Assembly (NCBI RefSeq): GCF_040717535.1
Contig: NZ_JBFEFI010000005.1
Span: 434,001 to 498,000, forward strand
DNA length: 64,000 bases
Source of the DNA: Thalassoglobus sp. JC818
Lineage (GTDB): Bacteria > Planctomycetota > Planctomycetia > Planctomycetales > Planctomycetaceae
Reading direction: 5' to 3'
This document shows positions 37,534 to 46,415 of this stretch, piece by piece (the first letter of the stretch is position 1; every line of letters begins with the position of its first letter). The notes under the pieces are model-generated. The model did not search any database, was not told where the DNA came from, and worked only from the letters and a program-made list of their open reading frames with translations. A program made the position numbers and the translations under genes.

Positions 37534-38640
37534 TCACAGCCGAGGAGGAACGGCAACCGGCGGTCGAAACAACTCCACCGGAATGGTTGGTTGAACGCCT
37601 TCGATGAGGTCCGAAATCAGAACCGCTGTCGCCGTTGACTGACACAATCCGTCGCGGAAATGTCCGGCAGCGACGAATAGGTTTTCGAAGGTGTCGATCG
37701 CACCGATCGCTGGGAATCCGCGAACCGCTCTTGGACGCAGACCTGCCCATGATTGGACAAACTTGGCTTGCTTCAGTCCGGGGAAAAGACTGGTCGCGAA
37801 ATCCATGAGGCTCGCGACTCCCTCTTCAGTTGTCTGCTTGACGAATCCGACATCCTCCATCGTCGATCCGATCAATACGTGTCCATCATCCCTAGGGACG
37901 ATGTACCGTCGACCATCTTCAACAATGTGAGTGATTGTTCCCGGACTGGTCATCAATAGAACGATCTGCCCCCGCACTGGCTCGACTTCGAAATTGACGG
38001 AGACGGATTCCAGCAACTGAGTTGTCCAGGCACCCGTTGTAATCAGAAATTGATCGGCAGAGTAAACTGATCCCTGAGCCCGGACTGCCTCAATTTGGTT
38101 ACCACTGGAATCGATCTGATCGACGGAACAGTTTTCCTGAATGGTCACGCCAGCCGACAGACACGCTGCCTGAAGTGCTTTGACATGTCGTGGGTTTCGG
38201 ACCTGTGACATCGTCGGCAATGCAAAACCGCAGGTGAGTCGATTCGACAACCCCGGTGCGTATTCGGACAGCTCGCTCCCTTTCAGCCCTTCCACGGGAA
38301 CGTTTTCGTTCTCCCAGAGTTGTTTCTGATTGAGCAACTCCTGCTCATCGTCGAGCGAAATCTGCAAAGAACCGGAATTTCGATATCCATTGTCGAGGCC
38401 GGTTCGCTCCGAGAGGTCTTGAGAGAGCTTCGGCCAGAGAGACGCGGACAAACGGACGAGTTCGCGGATTTCCTGAGGACCATGGATCTGCCCCGGTGGC
38501 AGCATTCCGGCTCCGGCCCATGAGGCTTCCTGACCAACTCGGTTCTTCTCGAGAACGGAGACCGACATGCCTCGACGCGCCAGTTCGTAGGCTGCGGTCA
38601 GTCCGATCACTCCGCCACCGACTATTACGACATCCGTCAT
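37534..38640 (-). CDS. thiO: Glycine oxidase, thiamine synthesis (ThiO-like)
   Basis: A 368-residue FAD amine oxidase of the DAO family. It begins VVIVGGGVIGLTAAYELARRG, the FAD dinucleotide fold, continues with QEASWAGAGMLPPG and ends with the typical FVAAGHFRDGLCQSTATAVLISDLI. These marks fit ThiO, which oxidises glycine to the imine needed for the thiazole of thiamine. No other thi gene is near, so an alternative D-amino-acid or sarcosine-type oxidase cannot be excluded. Length matches the family. Convergent with a hypothetical gene. Confidence 0.85.
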   Translation of the reverse strand: MTDVVIVGGGVIGLTAAYELARRGMSVSVLEKNRVGQEASWAGAGMLPPGQIHGPQEIRELVRLSASLWPKLSQDLSERTGLDNGYRNSGSLQISLDDEQELLNQKQLWENENVPVEGLKGSELSEYAPGLSNRLTCGFALPTMSQVRNPRHVKALQAACLSAGVTIQENCSVDQIDSSGNQIEAVRAQGSVYSADQFLITTGAWTTQLLESVSVNFEVEPVRGQIVLLMTSPGTITHIVEDGRRYIVPRDDGHVLIGSTMEDVGFVKQTTEEGVASLMDFATSLFPGLKQAKFVQSWAGLRPRAVRGFPAIGAIDTFENLFVAAGHFRDGLCQSTATAVLISDLIEGVQPTIPVELFRPPVAVPPRL

Positions 38641-38708
38641 CCAACTCCGAGCCGCGCGCGGCCACTCTCCTCTTTTAGTGCATCGTTAGGTTGGGTTGGC
38701 ACTCTCTT

Positions 38709-38779
38709 GCACGAGCCGACACAGCCTTTGGCTTGATGAAACAGCACAAGCGAGTGCACAGGAAAGAGCAACATGCTCT
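38709..38779 (+). repeat. 71-bp dispersed element, copy A
   Basis: A 71-bp sequence that recurs at 50250-50320. Shared blocks include acagcctttt, atgaaaca, gcgagtgca and ggaaagagcaac. It lies in the 295-bp spacer between thiO and the two-haem gene. Conserved short stems (agcc/ggct region and the gagca-tgctc end) suggest a structured or regulatory element. Confidence 0.55.
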
Positions 38780-38935
38780 CGTCGTTCGAATCAGCAATCG
38801 TCCAACGACAACCTGCAAACTCGAATTAGACCATTTCCACGGTTCGTCTGCACTCGCCCGAACTTGTTTCTTTCGATCGATGTAGCGTTTTCTCAGATCG
38901 TGAAAGTCATCCCAGTGATAGATGGATGAGAGAAT

Positions 38936-40831
38936 TTAGCCACGTAAGGATGCTAGATATCCTCGAGCAATTTGAGTCGCATCAGCCCCGTACGCATCTC
39001 GAAACGCCCGATCGGCATTCAGCCCATTACGGAATCCCTGAATCAGTCTCGCAAACTTTCCAGGCCCTCCTTGATCGAGGAGGTACTGGACGAGAGTGAA
39101 CCCAACTGGTCCGATCGTCGCAGGCGAGAAGCTTCCGTCTTCGAAGACGTCCTCCGGCTTTCCGAGTGTCGGAACAAGACTCGCAGCTGTCTGTTTCATT
39201 TGCAGAACTTGCGGACCTGTTCGCACACCTTTCATCGACATCATCAGTCCGGTCCCGCTGACAACCCAATCCGGAAGAGCTGTTCCTGACTGTTTCAGGT
39301 AAGCTCCCGTCAGATGCTCGATCAGCAGTTGCTCTGTCGTCGGGGTATCGCTTGCATCATCACCTCGATCCTGGAATGCGATGTATGCCTCTTCATGCGA
39401 CGCGGTCACTTTGGAGTGTCCACTCATCTCTTGATCGGCTCGACGCATTTCGACGACCTGATTGAATTCGTCGTAGCTGAAACGATCTTTCAGAACAAAA
39501 ATGGCCAGCTTTCCACGCCAGGGAAGACCTTCCCCTCCGAACATCTTATGTAACTCAGAGAGATGTTCTTCAGCATCCTCTGCGACTTCTTCCAAGCGAT
39601 CCTTGCTGACGTTACCCACGACCAGAAAATGCTCTGTGTCGACGCTTTCCCGAGGGTCATTCGGGACCGATCGTCTCAGTTGTTCGGTCGTCCGCTCAAG
39701 CCGGTGGGCGATCATTTCTTCATCGGTTTTTGAACGAAACTGTTCGGCAAGCATCTCTGCTTCAGATCGGACGTATGTGCGAATGTTCGTTCTGGGGTCC
39801 GCCCCATCGAAGGTATTTCCCTCAGCGAACCACTTCTTCATGTCTTCGTAATTCTGACGTGTAATTCGTCCCTGCCCCTGTGGCATTCGAGGAAGCTCAA
39901 GACCTCCGACGAGCCGGAAGAACCTGCTGTTCTCCATGTCACCCGGGATGATGACCTCGCCGCTGTCTCCACCTCTCATCAGATCGAAGAACGTTTCAAC
40001 AGACAGCCCTCCCGATTTGTTTCGAGAGTTGTGACAGTTCAAGCACAAATTCGCCATCCAGGGAGCCATATCTTGCGTGAATGAAACGGTTTCAGTCCCG
40101 GTTGGTTTTGGAATCTGAACGTCCAGAGTTTCTTTCTGATGCTCGTAGATCAAATCTGCGAGAGTTGCCTGTGGACTTCCGAAGTCGAGTTTCGCCCCCT
40201 GACCAATCCACTGCCCAACCAGCATAATTTCGTCTTTGGAAAGAGGTTCTCCTCGAGCTGGCATTCTGCCTTGTCCCTCGGGAGCGGATAGCCGTGCGAT
40301 CAGTAAGCTTCTGGCTGGTTGTCCCGGAATCAGCAAGCTTCCACTCTGTCCGCCTCGTCTCCAACCGGCGAACGTGTCCAAGCGGAGGCCGTTTCTTGGA
40401 TTGTTAGCACCGTGACACCCCAAGCACTTCTGATCGATAATCGGAGCGATATCCTCGATGAAACTGACTTCGGACTTTGCCTTCGGTGCTTTTCCGGACG
40501 ATTTGTCCATGAGCCCCTTTTGACGCTCGATTTCCGATTGAATCGAAGCCAACGCGCGGTCATCTTCGCTGATACCTGCTTCTTCAATGATCGCTTCGAG
40601 TCGAGACTCAACTTCATCAATGGTCTCTTCAGCTTCTTCGTATCGGTCTCGACGGAGCAGAGAACCGACTCGAGAGACAGTCCGTTTCAGAGAAGCAATC
40701 TCCCGCCGATGCTCGGTCGTCAATTCCGCAAAAGCTTCCGAAGACATCATGAACAGAGAGAAGATTGCGCAAACGACAACAGCAAGGCATTTTACCTCTT
40801 GCCGCAGCGAAAGATTTCCAGAAGAAGTCAC
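38936..40831 (-). CDS. Exported protein with two planctomycete-type haem motifs and a peptidase-like end
   Basis: About 631 residues after a signal peptide (EVKCLAVVVCAIFSLFMMSSEAFA). I chose the GTG at 40831 because it leaves a short n-region; ATGs at 40912 and 41017 would give a long one. A helical segment follows, then two planctomycete cytochrome-like domains, each with a single CxxCH: CLGCHG (about residue 145) and CLNCHN (about 275). The last 250 residues resemble DUF1570-type metallopeptidase regions, but the zinc motif HExxH is replaced by IEHLTGAYL. It probably acts at the envelope; the haem number is inferred from the motifs. Confidence 0.72.
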   Translation of the reverse strand: MTSSGNLSLRQEVKCLAVVVCAIFSLFMMSSEAFAELTTEHRREIASLKRTVSRVGSLLRRDRYEEAEETIDEVESRLEAIIEEAGISEDDRALASIQSEIERQKGLMDKSSGKAPKAKSEVSFIEDIAPIIDQKCLGCHGANNPRNGLRLDTFAGWRRGGQSGSLLIPGQPARSLLIARLSAPEGQGRMPARGEPLSKDEIMLVGQWIGQGAKLDFGSPQATLADLIYEHQKETLDVQIPKPTGTETVSFTQDMAPWMANLCLNCHNSRNKSGGLSVETFFDLMRGGDSGEVIIPGDMENSRFFRLVGGLELPRMPQGQGRITRQNYEDMKKWFAEGNTFDGADPRTNIRTYVRSEAEMLAEQFRSKTDEEMIAHRLERTTEQLRRSVPNDPRESVDTEHFLVVGNVSKDRLEEVAEDAEEHLSELHKMFGGEGLPWRGKLAIFVLKDRFSYDEFNQVVEMRRADQEMSGHSKVTASHEEAYIAFQDRGDDASDTPTTEQLLIEHLTGAYLKQSGTALPDWVVSGTGLMMSMKGVRTGPQVLQMKQTAASLVPTLGKPEDVFEDGSFSPATIGPVGFTLVQYLLDQGGPGKFARLIQGFRNGLNADRAFRDAYGADATQIARGYLASLRG

Positions 40832-41017
40832 TTCGGATGATTGAGATCGATGCCGCACAACGTGCTCCTGCGAATTCAAGAAGACCGATTCAAAAAACGC
40901 TCTAACGATCATGAAAATGCCTGCACCTTTGGCGATTCCGAATTCATTTCTGGGCCGCTGACCGATCGATTGCATCACTGATCGCGTTTCCAACCACGAT
41001 AAGTGACCGAAGACCAT

Positions 41018-41367
41018 TCGAATTTCGATGTTAGGCGGAAGAGTGACTCTTCAGCCTCACCCAATCAGCTGTGAGCTGAATCTTACATCCTCATTCGCAG
41101 CCTGTCATGAGCCATTCCCAAGAGCGAACTACAACCTGGCAGTGTTTCATATGCGGAATCTGACTCGTTCAATGTTGTCGCTGCAAATTGCATCGATTTT
41201 CAGTCTGTTCTGTCCAGAGACCGCATTTGTCGCTAGAACATTCGTCGAAACTCCTGATGGAGTCATCGTTTTCTGCATAATCGCCTCAGCTCATCCAATC
41301 CGCAGCCTCCACGATTCCGGCTCCGAGCGACCACTCTCAACAAACTGGCTTTCAGTATTCTGGACGA
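41018..41367. other. Spacer upstream of murC
   Basis: A 350-bp region between the two-haem gene (minus) and murC (plus). It holds the murC promoter and no gene I can support. Open frames here lack a recognisable sequence. Confidence 0.4.
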
Positions 41368-42843
41368 TTGAAATTGACCGCCTCTCATTTTTCGCGAGAT
41401 TCCGCCTCTCAATCGTCGATTGATGGGGATTCCATCGCTTCGTTCCGACTGCGAGAGCGACTTTTCCCGGAATCACCGGAGGCCCTGATTCCCTCAATTC
41501 ACTTCGTCGGAGTCTGCGGATCGGGCATGAAATCACTTGTCGATGTCATCTGCGACGCAGGCTGGCACATGACTGGAAGTGATTTTTCTCAGAACGAGAA
41601 CACCTGGAAGGAACTTCGAAGGCGGAATCTGTTCCGTCTTCAAGACGTTTCTGACTGGAACACCCGCGTGTCCTGCAATCTCCTCATTTACAGTGCCGCT
41701 GTTCCGGAGTCGGACCGTTTTCGTCAACTAGCCTATGAGAACAATGTTCCTCAGCTCTCATATGTTGAGGCACTGGCGCGGATCACAAACTCATCGGACG
41801 GAATAGCCGTTTGCGGAACTCATGGGAAGAGTTCTACCACTAGCCTGCTCAGCCATTTCATGCAGGCTGCCGGAGTGCATGCGACAACATTCTGCGGCGC
41901 TCAACAAGTTTCTGACGGCCGAAGCGGTCGCTTGGGTCTCGACGATGTCGTCATCGTTGAAGCCTGCGAATTTCGGGAGCATTTCCTTCAGTTTCAACCG
42001 AAACAGATCTGCCTGCTCGGCATTGAACCCGATCACTTCGACTGTTTTCCAACACTCAATCACGCGATCGGAGCCTACGATCGCTTCATCCAGTCACTCC
42101 CAGCGAACGGAACTCTAACTGTCAATTGGGACTGCAAAGCATCTCGCGACCTGGCTCTCCAATACGAGAGCAATCAACAGGGGCGGGTTGTTTCCTATGC
42201 TCTGTCAAATCCGGCTGCAACCTGGACAGCACATCGCGATGGTCGCAGCGTTTTGATCTACGAAAGCGGACAAAAAGTTCTCGAGGGGTCGTTTCCGTTG
42301 CCGGGCGAACACGCTCTAAGAAATCTTCTTGCAGCTATCGCAACCTTGAGTGCATCGGTTCGCGTTGATGAGCGAATTGCGAGTTCAATTCAGGAGTATC
42401 GCGGCCTGAAACGAAGATTCGAAGTCGTTCGTGAAATCTCTGAACGTGTGGTCATCGACGACTTCGCCCATCATCCAACGGAAGTTCGTGTCACCTTGGA
42501 GACAGCGCGTCGACATTATCCCGACTCTCACCTCGTGTGTTATTTTCAGCCGCATCAAGTCTCGCGAACACGTGCGTTGCTGCATGAATTCGCTCACTCG
42601 CTGCAATTGGCCAATGAGGTTTTCGTTCTTCCCATTTACGCTGCCCGCGAAACCATCTCCGAACTTCAAGAAACCACAGCGAAAGAACTGGCAAATCTCG
42701 TCGCCCAATTGGGGACGAAAAGTGAGTTTCTCACATCGCTTGACCCTATTCGCACAAGATTGGAGACTACCCCACTGACGAAGGAACTCATAATCACTTT
42801 AGGAGCGGGCGACATCGCTCAAATACACGATGACCGGACTTGA
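41368..42843 (+). CDS. murC: UDP-N-acetylmuramate--L-alanine ligase
   Basis: A 491-residue MurC, which adds L-alanine to UDP-MurNAc in peptidoglycan synthesis. After about 40 extra residues, the nucleotide-sugar part opens with IHFVGVCGSGMKSL; the ATP site is GTHGKSSTTSL, and later come DDFAHHPTEVRVTLETAR and YFQPHQVSRTRALLHEF, typical of MurC rather than Mpl. The start at 41368 is TTG, since no ATG exists before the glycine-rich loop in this frame. It overlaps murB by 14 bases, showing a translationally coupled pair, and confirms that this planctomycete keeps peptidoglycan genes. Confidence 0.92.
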   Translation: MKLTASHFSRDSASQSSIDGDSIASFRLRERLFPESPEALIPSIHFVGVCGSGMKSLVDVICDAGWHMTGSDFSQNENTWKELRRRNLFRLQDVSDWNTRVSCNLLIYSAAVPESDRFRQLAYENNVPQLSYVEALARITNSSDGIAVCGTHGKSSTTSLLSHFMQAAGVHATTFCGAQQVSDGRSGRLGLDDVVIVEACEFREHFLQFQPKQICLLGIEPDHFDCFPTLNHAIGAYDRFIQSLPANGTLTVNWDCKASRDLALQYESNQQGRVVSYALSNPAATWTAHRDGRSVLIYESGQKVLEGSFPLPGEHALRNLLAAIATLSASVRVDERIASSIQEYRGLKRRFEVVREISERVVIDDFAHHPTEVRVTLETARRHYPDSHLVCYFQPHQVSRTRALLHEFAHSLQLANEVFVLPIYAARETISELQETTAKELANLVAQLGTKSEFLTSLDPIRTRLETTPLTKELIITLGAGDIAQIHDDRT

Positions 42844-43708
42844 TCAGTTTAGCGAAATCACGAAATTCGACGAACCACTCGCCCCGTTGACCTGGCTCAA
42901 AGTGGGCGGCCCCGCTCAGATTTTCATCGAGCCCCGCACGGAAGAAGAATTGGAAGGAGTGCTCCGAGCTGTCAGCGAAGAGGGCTTGCCTGTCCGCCTT
43001 CTCGGCGGCGGTTCCAACGTCCTCGTACGCGACGATGGATTCGCTGGAGTCGTCATTAAGCTGACCGGCGATGCTTTCTCGGATATCAAGACCGAAGGAA
43101 CTCGTCTCCGAGTCGGTGGAGCGGCTCCACTGTCTCATGTGATTTCATCAGCAGTCGGCGTTGGTCTGGCTGGACTGGAAAATCTGGTCGGAATTCCGGG
43201 AACAATCGGCGGAGCCATCAAAGGAAATGCTGGCGGCAGACATGGCGAAATCGGTCAGTTTGTGAAGTCCGTCGATGTGATGACAGCGAATGGAGATCGT
43301 TTCACTCGCAGCGGCGACGAGCTGAGTTTCGACTACCGGACCAGCAGCATCAACGAGCTTGTGGTGATTTCGGCCGAACTCGAAATGCCTCAGGAAGATC
43401 CGGATGAAATCACAAAACGGATGCGGCAAATCTGGATCATGAAAAAATCCTCGCAACCGTTCTCTTTTCAGTCGGCGGGTTGCATCTTCAAAAACCCTCG
43501 CGGCCTGAGTGCAGGAGCGTTAATCGAGCAAGCCGGGCTGAAAGGGACTCGTGTTGGAAACGCAGAAGTCAGCGACCGACACGCCAACTTCATCGTCACC
43601 CATTCGGATGCAACCGCGACTGACGTGCTGCAACTCATCGAGCTGATCAAATCGCGAGTGCACGAAGTTCACGGTGTCGAGTTGGCGACTGAAATCCAGA
43701 TCTGGTAG
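42830..43708 (+). CDS. murB: UDP-N-acetylenolpyruvoylglucosamine reductase
   Basis: A 292-residue MurB that reduces UDP-GlcNAc-enolpyruvate to UDP-MurNAc with FAD and NADPH. Marks are LTWLKVGGPAQIFIEP, LLGGGSNVLV, GIPGTIGGAIKGNAG and FSFQSAGCIFKNP, the latter typical of the short type II enzymes. The ATG at 42830 lies within the end of murC. Downstream, ddl and ftsQ that often follow in dcw clusters are missing; a 350-bp spacer and an M28 peptidase come instead. Confidence 0.93.
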   Translation: MTGLDQFSEITKFDEPLAPLTWLKVGGPAQIFIEPRTEEELEGVLRAVSEEGLPVRLLGGGSNVLVRDDGFAGVVIKLTGDAFSDIKTEGTRLRVGGAAPLSHVISSAVGVGLAGLENLVGIPGTIGGAIKGNAGGRHGEIGQFVKSVDVMTANGDRFTRSGDELSFDYRTSSINELVVISAELEMPQEDPDEITKRMRQIWIMKKSSQPFSFQSAGCIFKNPRGLSAGALIEQAGLKGTRVGNAEVSDRHANFIVTHSDATATDVLQLIELIKSRVHEVHGVELATEIQIW

Positions 43709-44059
43709 TCCGCTCAGTTACTACCCCGACGACACTCAACGCGTTTCAACGGGATGTGTTACGCACTCTCGCGTTTGTAGACGCCTCACGGACTTCACGC
43801 GTCTTACATCCAGCGAAATCCGCATAACTGCCGAGTTCCGCAGACGAGTGGAAGTCGGTATCGCCCACGGAATCTCGTTGAATCGTATCGTGTCCGGACA
43901 GAGAGTTCCCCGCGCGTCGCTGATGTGGCTCATCCTGAGAGTAACTACCTCGGATCTCGCTGCGCGCTGGCAATGCTTCGAATGAATCCCTGAAAGTCTT
44001 ACACAGCGATGGCGTGGTCATTTTGCTCCACGGAACGGTAGGAATTGAGCCTCCCACCA
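43709..44059. other. Spacer after murB, no supported gene
   Basis: A 351-bp stretch. The only frames are short and arginine- or serine-rich and do not continue any known protein. I see no remnant of ddl or ftsQ here. The promoter of the M28 gene must be included. Confidence 0.4.
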
Positions 44060-46075
44060 ATGACGACAACTGCGGTCTACAAAATACTGATTCTCATTCC
44101 CGCAGTCATTGCAATCGCTGGGCTGTCTTGGCTCACTCAGAGAGTCCCACCCACAGATACTCAGCAAGTTTCTCGGACCGAAATCTCAAAGTCCGAAGAA
44201 ACTCTGCCTGCTGCTGAAACGATCGCCGTCGAACAGCCTTCAAGTCTCGAGACGCAGTTCTTCTCCCCTTCAGAAGTTGAAAATCGTCTGCGGACCGATG
44301 TCTCGACACTTGCCAGCGATGAGTTCGAAGGGCGAGGACTTGGCACGGATGGGCTCGATCAAGCCGCGAATTACATTGCCGAAGAGTTTCTGCAAGCAGG
44401 ACTCACGACCAACTGGTGCGACAATGGTCCCTTCCAGGAATTCACTTTAATCCCGGCGTTCTCACGGGTTCCCGTCGGAGCCCCGAAAATTGTTCTGTCT
44501 ATCGGAGGAGATTCGAATGGCAGTCCACGAACGCCACCATCCACACTGAAAGCAGACACAGACTTTACGTTTCTCCTTCGATCTGACCGAGCGCCTGCGA
44601 AGTGTCCGTTGGTCTTCGGAGGCTATGGAATCACAGCCCCGGAATGGAACTACGATGACTATCACGATGTCGATGTCACAAGCTGCGCGGTGATAATCAT
44701 TCGCGGCGAGCCGTCACATGTCGCCTCGCGACAACCTGGAAATTCTGGTCAGCCAAGCCGTCACGCTTCTGTCTTTGCGAAAATTGAAAACGCAATTGCA
44801 CACGGAGCTTCGACAGTTTTCATCGTCGACTCACACTCGCAACAACACTCCTCGTCATCGGTTCGAACAACACCATCAGGGCTGCTCGACGTCGAGTTTT
44901 CACAGAATCTGTTTTCTTCGGCAATTCCGGTGGTCCATTGTCGACCTGAATCGCTCAACCAGTTCTTAGAGGACTCAGGCCAACTGACAATCCACGAACT
45001 CGAGGACCTCATCGCTCAAACATCTGCTCCTCACTCGCAGTTGATGGACTCAATCGAAGCGGACTTCAGTTCACAATCGCCAAAGCATCGGCAACTCGTG
45101 AAGAACGTCATCGGATCGGTGGAACCGCTCGATCCTGAGGCAGCGAAAACAATTGTGATCGGTGCTCACTATGACCACCTTGGTCGCGATGGATGGGGAT
45201 CACTCTCTCTCGGAGCAGACGGAGAGATCCACAACGGCGCCGATGACAATGCTTCCGGAACGAGTGTCCTTTTGGAAGTGGCCCGCCGGTTGTCGAAACA
45301 TCGCGATGAACTCGTGCATCGCGTGTTGTTCGTCGCTTTCACTGCTGAAGAAGTCGGGTTGCGTGGCAGCCAGTATTACGTGCGTGAGCCGGTCGTCACT
45401 CTGAATGAAACGATGACCATGATCAATCTTGATATGGTCGGAAGACTGCGAGAGAAAGTCACCGTCTACGGAGTCGGGACTGCCAATGAATGGAACGAAC
45501 TGGTGAGCGAAGGGGTGACTGCAGCGTCTTTAGGTGCGGAATTCATCAACAGTGGATACGGCCCCAGCGACCACGCAGTGTTTCACGAAGCAGGGATTCC
45601 TGTACTGCATTTTTTCACGGGGTTTCATCCGCAGTACCATCGCCCCGAAGACGATGCGGAATGGTTGAACATTTCAGGCATGCGACAAATTGCGGACTGC
45701 GTCACAGAAATTGTTATCGAGATCGGCTCAGGCCGCAGCCCGTTGACGCGATCCAATGACTCTCAGTCCAGTCTCTGGTCCGAACTCGTCACAGCGGACT
45801 TCAGTGCCGCCCTTGCGAGAAGACATCCCGGGCTCGGGGTGAGAGTTCGAGCGACAACTGAAGATCCCGGATTGGAAGTCGTTGAGGTTCTGTCCAATAG
45901 CGTTGCCGAACGGGCTGGGCTGAAGCCGGAGGATCGAATTCTGAAGCTGAATTCCACAGAAGTGAATTCTCCATCGGAGCTTCAGAGTCTGCTTGAATCG
46001 TTGAATCCAGACGAACGAACAACGCTCGAAGTTCAACGTCGATCTCTCACTCTCGAATTCAGAATCAATTTCTAG
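44060..46075 (+). CDS. M28-family metallopeptidase with C-terminal PDZ domain
   Basis: A 671-residue exported aminopeptidase-like protein. The ATG at 44060 gives an N-terminal membrane anchor (YKILILIPAVIAIAGLSWL). A PA-like insert covers about residues 140-310, and the peptidase part follows: GAHYDHLG, NGADDNASGTSVL, FTAEEVGLRGS, INLDMVGR and HRPEDDAEWL provide the two-zinc ligands. The last 90 residues are a PDZ domain (LEVVEVLSNSVAERAGLKPEDRILKLNSTEV). Likely trims peptides outside the cytoplasm. An upstream TTG at 44045 is a possible alternative start. Confidence 0.88.
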   Translation: MTTTAVYKILILIPAVIAIAGLSWLTQRVPPTDTQQVSRTEISKSEETLPAAETIAVEQPSSLETQFFSPSEVENRLRTDVSTLASDEFEGRGLGTDGLDQAANYIAEEFLQAGLTTNWCDNGPFQEFTLIPAFSRVPVGAPKIVLSIGGDSNGSPRTPPSTLKADTDFTFLLRSDRAPAKCPLVFGGYGITAPEWNYDDYHDVDVTSCAVIIIRGEPSHVASRQPGNSGQPSRHASVFAKIENAIAHGASTVFIVDSHSQQHSSSSVRTTPSGLLDVEFSQNLFSSAIPVVHCRPESLNQFLEDSGQLTIHELEDLIAQTSAPHSQLMDSIEADFSSQSPKHRQLVKNVIGSVEPLDPEAAKTIVIGAHYDHLGRDGWGSLSLGADGEIHNGADDNASGTSVLLEVARRLSKHRDELVHRVLFVAFTAEEVGLRGSQYYVREPVVTLNETMTMINLDMVGRLREKVTVYGVGTANEWNELVSEGVTAASLGAEFINSGYGPSDHAVFHEAGIPVLHFFTGFHPQYHRPEDDAEWLNISGMRQIADCVTEIVIEIGSGRSPLTRSNDSQSSLWSELVTADFSAALARRHPGLGVRVRATTEDPGLEVVEVLSNSVAERAGLKPEDRILKLNSTEVNSPSELQSLLESLNPDERTTLEVQRRSLTLEFRINF

Positions 46076-46415
46076 CCATCTCTTTCAGCGGACCTGAATA
46101 CAGCTGCGCAGGTGACTTACAGTAACGACTGCACACACTTCCCACCTGATCGCCATCAACGGTTTTTCGACTGACATCAAAGTGGTGACGAGTGGGCCGT
46201 CGCAGATCAGAGAATGGCGGTTTCGGACTCTTCAATATCGCCCATCAGTCATTGATTTCCACGGGAAACTGACTCTTCTTGTACGTTCTGCCCCTGAAAA
46301 CTATGATGCTCGCTTACTGTGAATTCACTCATCAGTGTGGAACTGATTTGGCTGCTTCGGGCTGGCCATCGGATAATTCACGATTCATCGATATTGTTGC
46401 GCCAGGAGTAGCGGG
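46076..46415. other. Spacer, no supported gene
   Basis: A 340-bp spacer between two plus-strand genes. AGGAG just before 46416 is the ribosome site of the next gene. Nothing else noticed. Confidence 0.4.

Noticed and set aside
38696-38712. Sequence ttggcactctcttgca resembling a sigma-54 promoter
   Set aside because: The GG to GC spacing is one base too short for a sigma-54 promoter, which needs strict spacing, and it overlaps the repeat element.
46076-46415. Possible small RNA in the spacer
   Set aside because: No inverted repeat long enough to support a fold was seen.
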